Positions 1 through 5,333 of a stretch of 7,465 nucleotides of DNA are shown one piece after another. Position numbers and translations under genes: made by a program. The DNA is from Phycisphaerales bacterium UBA1926 (GTDB lineage: Bacteria > Planctomycetota > Phycisphaerae > Phycisphaerales > UBA1924), in assembly GCA_002337215.1 (NCBI GenBank), contig DDFO01000031.1, forward strand, positions 35,440-42,904. The letters run 5' to 3'. The notes below the pieces were generated by a model. That model was not told where the DNA came from and ran no database searches. It saw only the letters and a program-made list of their open reading frames with translations. Numbering within the stretch: position 1 is the first letter of the stretch; every line of letters begins with the position of its first letter.

Positions 1-1
1 G

Positions 2-1855
2 ACCGCCTGTGACACCGCGCTGCCCATCGACCCGGCGCTCGGCGAGCGCACCCCGATGACCGCGCGCACCAAAGCGCTCGGGGCGAACGGCCGGATCGCC
101 GTGCATGTCTACGCCGAGCCGGGTCGGGCGCAGCCCATCGCGACGGCGATCACGGGCGACCCGGTGCACGCGCTGCGCCGGTCGGCATCGGTCGCGGGAC
201 TGAACTTCTTCGCGATCGAGACGACGATCGCCGGCGCGCGCCGGATCGCGGCGCTGCCGGGCGTCGCGTGGGTCGAGCAGGCACCCGAGCCCGCGCTCCG
301 CAACGACACGCTCCGGCGCGTTGTCCAGGACGGCTCGGTGCGCACGCCGGGCGACCCCGTGCTCAGCGGGCCCTTCGACCTCGCGGGGCTCAGCGGCGCG
401 GGTCAGATCGCCGGCTTGATCGACGATCCGCTCGACTGGGACCACTGCGCGTTCGATGACAGCAGCCCCATCGGGCCGACGCACCGCAAGATCGCGGCCT
501 ACAACGCACCGATCGGCGCGGTCAGCGCGCACGGCACGCACGTCGCCGGGACGCTCGCGGGCGACTCGGATCAGCACACGGACCTGTTCGGCGTCGCCCG
601 CGGCGCGAAGATCGTCTTTGCAACCATCCCCGCCTTCGACGAATCGACGCTCTACGAACAGCTCGAGCTCCACGCGTCGCAGGGCGCGCGCGTCCACTCC
701 AACAGCTGGGGCGACGAGCAGAGCGACGCCTACGGCGGGCTCGCCCGGGCGGTCGACGCGTTCTGCTGGGCGCACGACGAGCACCTCGTCGTCGTCGCGA
801 CCGCGAACCAGGGCGCTCCCAAAACACCCGAGAACGCCAAGAACGCGCTCGCGGTCGCCGCCTCCCTCGACGCGGCGTTCCACGACCGGTTCTGCGTGGG
901 CGCGGTCGGCCCGACCACCGACGGACGGCGCAAGCCCGAGCTCGTCGCGCCGGGGTGCTCGATCTTCAGCGCCTACCCGTTCGGCGGCGGGTGCCCCACC
1001 GTGTTCAGCAGCGGCACCTCGATGGCGACGCCCGCCGTCGCCGGCGCGGCGCTCATCGCGCGGCAGTACTTCGCCGAGGGCTGGTACCCGCTGGGCGAAC
1101 CGATCGCCGCGAACGCGTTCGATCCGAGCGGGGCACTGCTCAAGGCGGTACTCATCGCGGGGTCGGCGGATCTCGCGGACGAGCCGGGCTGGCCGGGCGA
1201 TCGCGAGGGCTTCGGGCGCGTCATGCTCACCGGGTCGCTCCCGCTCGGCGCAGGCGACCCCGACCGGTTGATCATCGAGCAGCGGTGGAACAACGCACCC
1301 GACGCGATCGAGCAGGGCGGGCAGCGTGTCGTCCGGTTCAGTGTCACCGACCCGACAAGGCCCGTGCGGATCGCGTTGAGCTGGCACGACGCGCCCGGCG
1401 CGTTCGGCTCGACCGACCCGGTCGTCAACGATCTCGATCTCGTCGTCGTCGCGCCGGACGGCCTGGAGTTCTCCGGCAACGACATCGCCGGGGGCGCGAG
1501 CGTGGCGCGTTCGGCCGGGACGGGCCCCCGCGATCCGCGCAACAACACCGAGGTCGTCGCGCTCCCGGCGCCCGCATCGGGCGATTACACCGTGCGTGTC
1601 GAGGGGTCACAGGTCATCGTCGAGTCGCAAGGGTTCGGGCTCGCCATCGTCGGGGGTGTGGTTCACCTCGTCGATTCGCCCTGCTCAGCAGCGGACCTCG
1701 CCGAGCCCTTCGGCGCACTCGACCTCGCCGACATCGACGCGTTCATCTCCGGCTTCATCGGGCGATCGGCACACGCGGATCTCAACGGTGACGGGCTGTT
1801 CGACCTGTCGGACCTTGGGGGCTTCGTCGGCGCGTTCAGCGCGGGCTGCCCCTGA
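2..1855 (+). CDS. KP-43-like subtilisin-family serine protease (peptidase S8) with C-terminal dockerin-like tail; 5' end outside window
   Basis: Secreted endopeptidase, partial at the 5' end. The frame is open from base 2 without a stop; the ATG at 56 lies inside a continuous protein and lacks a signal peptide, so the true start is upstream. Numbering from that ATG, residues about 10-75 look like an I9-type propeptide (GRIAVHVYAEPGR to GVAWVEQ). Residues about 105-395 form the S8 catalytic domain: Asp123 (GLIDDPLDWDH), His159 (HGTHVAG), oxyanion Asn251 (ATANQG) and Ser322 (SSGTSMATP). Residues about 410-540 (IALSWHDAPG, VNDLDLVVVAPDG) match the calcium-binding beta-barrel that follows the protease in KP-43-type subtilases; ARVHSNSWG and LLKAVLIAGSADL are also typical of that group. 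Residues 543-599 are the dockerin-like tail ending GCP. All catalytic residues are present, so activity is likely. The Asp motif is IDD-P rather than the usual D-[ST]-G. Substrate is unknown; extracellular protein degradation is inferred. Confidence 0.9.
   Translation, partial: TACDTALPIDPALGERTPMTARTKALGANGRIAVHVYAEPGRAQPIATAITGDPVHALRRSASVAGLNFFAIETTIAGARRIAALPGVAWVEQAPEPALRNDTLRRVVQDGSVRTPGDPVLSGPFDLAGLSGAGQIAGLIDDPLDWDHCAFDDSSPIGPTHRKIAAYNAPIGAVSAHGTHVAGTLAGDSDQHTDLFGVARGAKIVFATIPAFDESTLYEQLELHASQGARVHSNSWGDEQSDAYGGLARAVDAFCWAHDEHLVVVATANQGAPKTPENAKNALAVAASLDAAFHDRFCVGAVGPTTDGRRKPELVAPGCSIFSAYPFGGGCPTVFSSGTSMATPAVAGAALIARQYFAEGWYPLGEPIAANAFDPSGALLKAVLIAGSADLADEPGWPGDREGFGRVMLTGSLPLGAGDPDRLIIEQRWNNAPDAIEQGGQRVVRFSVTDPTRPVRIALSWHDAPGAFGSTDPVVNDLDLVVVAPDGLEFSGNDIAGGASVARSAGTGPRDPRNNTEVVALPAPASGDYTVRVEGSQVIVESQGFGLAIVGGVVHLVDSPCSAADLAEPFGALDLADIDAFISGFIGRSAHADLNGDGLFDLSDLGGFVGAFSAGCP
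1682..1852 (+). other. C-terminal dockerin-like (GC-type) module of the protease gene
   Basis: Codes for residues 543-599 of the protease. It begins at Cys543 (CSAADL). The first half-repeat is DLAEPFGALDLAD, a 13-residue loop with proline-phenylalanine where a calcium loop would carry acidic residues. The second half-repeat, DLNGDGLFDLSD, fits the dockerin/EF-hand calcium loop pattern DxNxDGxxDxxD. Each is followed by a short helix-like segment (IDAFISGF, LGGFVGAF). The end is Gly-Cys-Pro. The same module ends the next gene and, rearranged, the third, although the proteins in front are unrelated. The role as anchor or sorting signal is inferred from that distribution. Confidence 0.85.
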
Positions 1856-1883
1856 CGCGCGACACGCTGCGAGATCGTGGTGA

Positions 1884-1903
1884 GCCCGGTTGGTGAACCC
1901 GGC
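1884..1903 (+). terminator. Possible terminator hairpin after the protease gene
   Basis: Arms GCCCGGTT (1884-1891) and AACCCGGC (1896-1903) pair over 8 positions with one C-C mismatch around a GGTG loop, 28 bases past the stop codon. No T-run follows, so it is not a classical intrinsic terminator. Position and stem support only a weak call. Confidence 0.3.
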
Positions 1904-1933
1904 CCAACACACGTCGCTTCCTCATATTTTCGC

Positions 1934-1963
1934 TTTGGAGAATGCATACTCGTCCAGTAACAT
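1934..1963 (+). promoter_or_regulatory. Possible promoter for the beta-solenoid gene
   Basis: The stretch 1917-1975 is visibly richer in A/T than the coding DNA around it. Within it TTTGGA (1934-1939) and TAACAT (1958-1963) are separated by 18 bases and could serve as -35 and -10 elements. Matches to consensus are modest. A start near 1970 would give a leader of about 30 bases. Confidence 0.3.
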
Positions 1964-1981
1964 GTGACGCAAAATCGTCAC
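1964..1981 (+). promoter_or_regulatory. Perfect inverted repeat (possible operator or leader hairpin)
   Basis: GTGACG (1964-1969) and CGTCAC (1976-1981) are exact reverse complements around the six bases CAAAAT. The repeat abuts the proposed -10 box and ends five bases before the Shine-Dalgarno. It could bind a dimeric regulator at the transcription start, or fold in RNA just upstream of the ribosome binding site. No regulator is identified. The GTG at its left edge is in frame with the gene downstream but is not the favoured start. Confidence 0.35.
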
Positions 1982-1986
1982 CACCT

Positions 1987-1994
1987 GGGAGGAG
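1987..1994 (+). promoter_or_regulatory. Shine-Dalgarno that sets the start of the beta-solenoid gene
   Basis: GGGAGGAG lies five bases before the ATG at 2000, a near-ideal spacing. It fixes that ATG as the start over the in-frame GTG at 1964, which would put 12 polar residues in front of the signal peptide. Confidence 0.75.
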
Positions 1995-1999
1995 TTGCG

Positions 2000-4987
2000 A
2001 TGCGGTTCATCACGGCGCTCGGTCTGTCGTCGGCGCTTGTCCTCGTGCAGACCGCGCACGGGGGAGGCAAGACCTTCGACAATGAGGACGGGGATTACCT
2101 CTGGTTTTCCGGGCCGAACTGGGACCCCGACGGCGTGCCGGGGCTGGGCGACGACGTGTTCGTATCGGCCGACGGTGTTGTGCTCGCGCAGAGCGACCTC
2201 GTTGAGGTCTCGACGCTCATGTGCGACAGCGGGCTCAAACTCGCCGGCATCAGCGGGTTGACGGTCCTGGGCGCCTCGCAGATCACCGACTTCGAGATCG
2301 CGACGAGCCTCAACGCGCCGATCATCGCCGACGGGCCCCTGCTCATTCAGGGCAACAGCGTCTTCCGCAGCACCGCGGTCTTCCGGGGCGTCGCGGAGAC
2401 CACGATCGATGGGCAGATGCAGTTCGGGAGCGGGCACTTCATCGATCCGGGTGTGACCATCAACATCGTGGGGACGGTTGACGACACGCCGATACAGCTC
2501 TCTCCGTCGGGGGGGCAGGCCCAGGACGGCGCGGTCTGCCGCATCACCGGGACGTTCATCACCCGGCGCGGCGCGTTCACGAGCGTCGGGTCGGGCAAGT
2601 GGCTGGTGGACGGCGGTGAGTTCGAGATGTTCGACCCCAACACCCGCATCACGAGCGGGCGCATCCAGATGGACAGCGGGACGATCCGTGCCACCGTCGG
2701 CACGTGGGAACTCAACAACCACGACATCCGCGGCGGAACACTCGAGGCGATCGGGGACGGGTTCCTCCGACTCAACAGGACCGCCGTGTCCGCGCCGCGC
2801 ATCGACGCGACCCGCTACAGCAACGACGGAATCGAGGGATCGATCGAACTCCGCGGCGCCGTCACGCTGGGGCCCGCGACGAACACCATCACGGGCGGCA
2901 CGAGCGTGCTCCGCCTGCGCAACAACACCTTCACCCTCGACGGCGACCTGACCAACGAGGGCAACCTCAGCATCATCAGCGGGACGACGATCGAGGCCCC
3001 GGGCGAGATCGTCTCCACCGGTCTGATGACCATGGGCGGCACGCTCAACACCGTCGCGAACATCGAAGGCGGCACCGCGACCAACACCGGGTCGCTCCGC
3101 ATCGGCGTGAGCGGGCTGATCGATGTCGGGCCGGGCGGGGTGTACCAGGTCGGCGGCGACCTCACCGCGCCCAACAACGTGGGAGGGCGAATCCGCGTCG
3201 CGGGGCTGTTCGAGAACAGCCCCGACGGCGGCAACCTCGCCCGGGTCTCCCGCCCCGTCGATCTCGAGGACGGCGGCACGATCGCGAGCAACGGGAGCGA
3301 GATGCAACTCCGATGGGGGGGCGTCTGGAGCGGGGGCACGCTCGACACGACCACGAGCGGCGCCGAGGACGCGCGCATCGTCCTTCTTGGCGAGGGCGAC
3401 GCGTTCCAGATCACAGGGGACGTCACCGTCACCAACTCGGGGCTCGGGGCGCTCAACTCCGTCTTCTTCGGGCCCGGCTTCGGGGCCCAGCCCATGATCT
3501 CGATCGAAGGCTCGGTGACGGCCGACAACGCGATCCTCGCGATCCTCGCACCGTCGATCACGGGCAACGGGACGATCACGAGCCGGGGCGTGGTGGCAAC
3601 GGAACGGACCACCACCATCGAGCCCGCGCTCGTCAACGAGGCGGGCATGGCGTTCAACGGCGTGACGACCTTTACCTCGATCGTGAACAACGGGGGCATC
3701 GAGCAGCGGTCGAACGTGCTCTTCCAGTTCGGCTCCGAGATCACCAACAACGGCACATGGGACGTCGAATCCGGTTCCTCGATCATCGATAACGCGCTCT
3801 TCCCGCCCTCGGGATTCCAGAACAACGGGACGTTCCGGGGTGATTCCAACCTTTCCTCAAATATCACCGCACGATTCGACAACGGCGGCACGGTCATCGC
3901 CGAGAACAACGCGTCGCTCACCTTCCGCAACGCGCTGACAACGACACTCAACGCCGACGGGACTTCTGAGGAATCGATCGGCGGGAACTGGATCCGCCGG
4001 AACAACGGGCGAATCTTCTTCGTCCCGCCCCCGACACAGATCGGACCGGCGGAGACGACACCAGACGAGCCACACCAGATCGAGGGCGACGGCGACGACA
4101 CGCCCTGGATCGAAGGTGTCAAGCGGATGCGGGAGACTGAAGCCCGGCTCGGGGACACAACCTTCGAGGAGCCGCTGCTGCTCGAATGCGGGTCGCGGAT
4201 GACACTCGAGCGGCTGAAGCAAATCATCGCCGAGGGAGGCGTCCAGACCGACAATTCCACCGTCGAGCTTGAGCCCGGCTCGAGGCTGGTCGGGCCCGAG
4301 ATCCGCTTCGGCAGACCCGGCGCGGGCGGGCCATCCAAGGCACGCTTGTTTCCCGAGTCACAGATCGAGCTCACACAGCCGGTCGAGTTCCACAGCGTCA
4401 TCGACGATCTCGAAGGCGTCATTCAACCCGCGCGATATCCCGGGCGGGGCACCCCCATCCCGCCGATCGTTCGTGCGCCGCTGGTCATCGCGCGGGGCGG
4501 CATCATCCCCGCCTCGGGCGCACTGGGATCGCTCACCATCGAAGGCGATCTCGAGATGAGCCCCACCACCCAGCTCCGCGTCGACACCGCCGGGCCCGGC
4601 ATGACCGACCGACTCGACGTCACGGGCTCGACCACGCTCGCCGGCGCGGTCGTCCTCAGCCCCGCGCCCGGGTTCATCCCGGAGATCGGCGACGAGGTCG
4701 TCGTGATGACGTCCGTCGGCGGTTTCACCGGCGCCATCACGGCCGTGGAAGCGCCGGCGGTCGAGGGCGTCCGATGGCGAGCCCGGACCGTCGGTGCCGA
4801 ACTCCGCCTCATCGCGGCGTGCACCGCCGACCTCGCCGCTCCCTTCGGCGTGCTCGACCTGAACGACATCGGGGCGTTCGTCACGGGGTTCCAATCGGGC
4901 GATCCGATCGCCGACCTCGACGGGAACGGGGTCTTCGATCTCACCGATATCGGACTATTCGTCGGGCCGTTCACGGGCGGTTGCTGA
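2000..4987 (+). CDS. Large secreted beta-solenoid-like repeat protein with C-terminal dockerin-like tail, function unknown
   Basis: A 995-residue protein, start set by the Shine-Dalgarno at 1987-1994. Residues 1 to about 21 form a signal peptide (MRF, then a hydrophobic core ALVLVQTA, cleavage probably near AHG). The mature N-terminus has a W-rich cap (WFSGPNWDPDGVPGLGDDVFV-like, about 30-50) as in many secreted beta-strand repeat and autotransporter-passenger proteins. Residues about 50-655 consist of short beta-strands with Gly and Asn turns; from about 308 rungs such as TNEGNLSI, TNTGSLRI, NNGTWDV, NNGTFRG and NGGTVIAE recur, suggesting a right-handed beta-helix. Residues about 675-760 break the pattern with a proline stretch, an acidic EGDGDD segment and charged, probably helical sequence. 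About 845-930 (SLTIEGDL, DRLDVTGSTTLAG, IGDEVVVMTS) resembles the closing segment of PEP-CTERM/autotransporter repeat proteins. Residues 941-995 are the dockerin-like tail, ending exactly at Gly-Cys. No catalytic motif is seen. A structural, adhesive or carbohydrate-binding surface role is possible but not shown. Confidence 0.85.
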   Translation: MRFITALGLSSALVLVQTAHGGGKTFDNEDGDYLWFSGPNWDPDGVPGLGDDVFVSADGVVLAQSDLVEVSTLMCDSGLKLAGISGLTVLGASQITDFEIATSLNAPIIADGPLLIQGNSVFRSTAVFRGVAETTIDGQMQFGSGHFIDPGVTINIVGTVDDTPIQLSPSGGQAQDGAVCRITGTFITRRGAFTSVGSGKWLVDGGEFEMFDPNTRITSGRIQMDSGTIRATVGTWELNNHDIRGGTLEAIGDGFLRLNRTAVSAPRIDATRYSNDGIEGSIELRGAVTLGPATNTITGGTSVLRLRNNTFTLDGDLTNEGNLSIISGTTIEAPGEIVSTGLMTMGGTLNTVANIEGGTATNTGSLRIGVSGLIDVGPGGVYQVGGDLTAPNNVGGRIRVAGLFENSPDGGNLARVSRPVDLEDGGTIASNGSEMQLRWGGVWSGGTLDTTTSGAEDARIVLLGEGDAFQITGDVTVTNSGLGALNSVFFGPGFGAQPMISIEGSVTADNAILAILAPSITGNGTITSRGVVATERTTTIEPALVNEAGMAFNGVTTFTSIVNNGGIEQRSNVLFQFGSEITNNGTWDVESGSSIIDNALFPPSGFQNNGTFRGDSNLSSNITARFDNGGTVIAENNASLTFRNALTTTLNADGTSEESIGGNWIRRNNGRIFFVPPPTQIGPAETTPDEPHQIEGDGDDTPWIEGVKRMRETEARLGDTTFEEPLLLECGSRMTLERLKQIIAEGGVQTDNSTVELEPGSRLVGPEIRFGRPGAGGPSKARLFPESQIELTQPVEFHSVIDDLEGVIQPARYPGRGTPIPPIVRAPLVIARGGIIPASGALGSLTIEGDLEMSPTTQLRVDTAGPGMTDRLDVTGSTTLAGAVVLSPAPGFIPEIGDEVVVMTSVGGFTGAITAVEAPAVEGVRWRARTVGAELRLIAACTADLAAPFGVLDLNDIGAFVTGFQSGDPIADLDGNGVFDLTDIGLFVGPFTGGC
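4820..4984 (+). other. C-terminal dockerin-like (GC-type) module of the beta-solenoid gene
   Basis: Codes for residues 941-995. It has the same order as in the protease: Cys941 (CTADL), the 13-residue DLAAPFGVLDLND half-repeat, then DLDGNGVFDLTD with a calcium-loop pattern, and a final GGC with no residue after the cysteine. The DNA also resembles the protease tail: the runs gacctcgccg, cccttcggcg and ctcgacct are shared in the same order and spacing (from 1694 and 4829). This fits a copied module under strong constraint or recent exchange. Confidence 0.85.
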
Positions 4988-5011
4988 CGCGCCCCGGCAC
5001 CTGTCGGAACT

Positions 5012-5052
5012 CCGGCCTGAACGCCGGTGGCGCGTTGGCCGGGCGCACGGCC
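5012..5052 (+). terminator. Two GC-rich hairpins after the beta-solenoid gene, possible terminator
   Basis: CCGGC (5012-5016) pairs with GCCGG (5023-5027) around a six-base loop, and GGCCG (5037-5041) pairs with CGGCC (5048-5052) around another six-base loop. They lie 25-65 bases past the stop codon. Neither is followed by a T-run. In DNA this rich in G and C such stems arise often by chance, so the call rests mainly on position. Confidence 0.3.
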
Positions 5053-5187
5053 GCGCGCTGGGCCGCCACAGACGCGCCGCGACGAACACCCGGCAGACAG
5101 CGGGCCCATCCACGCCGACCGCGCGCGGGATCTGGGACGTTCGGCGGTCGCCACGCCACGCTCTGACCCGGTTTTCCGCTCTGTACG

Positions 5188-5202
5188 CCCGGATTCACCG
5201 GG
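5188..5202 (+). promoter_or_regulatory. Inverted repeat upstream of the haloperoxidase promoter
   Basis: CCCGG and CCGGG flank ATTCA as a perfect 5+5 bp inverted repeat, 16 bases before the -35 box and just before an A-tract. It sits where an activator or repressor site could be. The short arms make chance a serious alternative. Confidence 0.2.
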
Positions 5203-5218
5203 AGAGAAAAAAAGTTCA

Positions 5219-5246
5219 TTGACCGGGAACCAGCCCTCATTACACT
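5219..5246 (+). promoter_or_regulatory. Sigma70-like promoter of the haloperoxidase gene
   Basis: TTGACC (5219-5224, five of six to consensus) and TACACT (5241-5246, four of six) are separated by 16 bases. An A-tract (GAAAAAAAG, 5206-5214) just upstream resembles an UP element. Transcription would begin near 5253 and leave an 80-base leader before the ATG. Confidence 0.55.
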
Positions 5247-5321
5247 GACGGTTGCTGGAAATTGAGGATGGACCCCGCCGAGCGCCGTTCTGCGCCAATC
5301 TGCGGGACCCGAGAAAGATCT

Positions 5322-5326
5322 GGGAG
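5322..5326 (+). promoter_or_regulatory. Shine-Dalgarno of the haloperoxidase gene
   Basis: GGGAG lies seven bases before the ATG at 5334. It favours that start over the in-frame ATG at 5268, whose only purine stretch (GAGG) directly touches the codon and which would bury the signal peptide behind 22 polar residues. Confidence 0.6.
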
Positions 5327-5333
5327 ACCTGTC

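Larger units (their letters stand above)
4988..5333 (+). other. 346-base intergenic region between the beta-solenoid and haloperoxidase genes
   Basis: The left half (to about 5160) is extremely GC-rich and holds the paired hairpins behind gene 2. Open frames through it have arginine/proline/alanine-rich translations with no signal peptide, motif or ribosome binding site, so I see no gene there. The right part (about 5161-5260) is clearly richer in A/T, with an A-tract at 5207-5213, and carries the promoter of the haloperoxidase gene. The last 80 bases are its leader. No tRNA, small RNA or riboswitch was recognised. Confidence 0.6.

Noticed and set aside
56..58. ATG at 56 as start of the protease
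   Set aside because: The same frame is open to the left edge with sensible protein sequence (LPIDPALGERTP before the Met), and a start here would leave a secreted protease without a signal peptide.
456..1791. Alternative plus-strand frames at 456-1271 and 955-1791
   Set aside because: Arginine/serine-rich shadow frames of the protease, without domain signature.
1964..1966. GTG at 1964 as start of the beta-solenoid gene
   Set aside because: It lies within the inverted repeat and has no Shine-Dalgarno, while ATG 2000 has an ideal one and begins a clean signal peptide.
1963..1982. CRP/FNR-type site (TGTGA...TCACC)
   Set aside because: Half-sites are ten bases apart instead of six and the right half does not match fully.
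1922..4422. Long antisense open frames at 1922-3307 and 2815-4422 (461 and 535 codons)
   Set aside because: They mirror the repeat protein gene; their translations are low-complexity D/R/V/A- or S/P/V-rich with no motifs, as expected from the complement of GC-rich codons.
5188..5202. Inverted repeat as a transcription terminator
   Set aside because: On the plus strand it is followed by A's rather than T's, and on the minus strand the T-run precedes the stem.
5027..5248. Small open frame in the second spacer (73 codons)
   Set aside because: GTG start without ribosome binding site, R/P/A-rich translation, and it runs through the proposed promoter.
5268..5270. In-frame ATG at 5268 as start of the haloperoxidase
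   Set aside because: It would add 22 polar residues ahead of the signal peptide, and its GAGG touches the codon, too close for ribosome binding.
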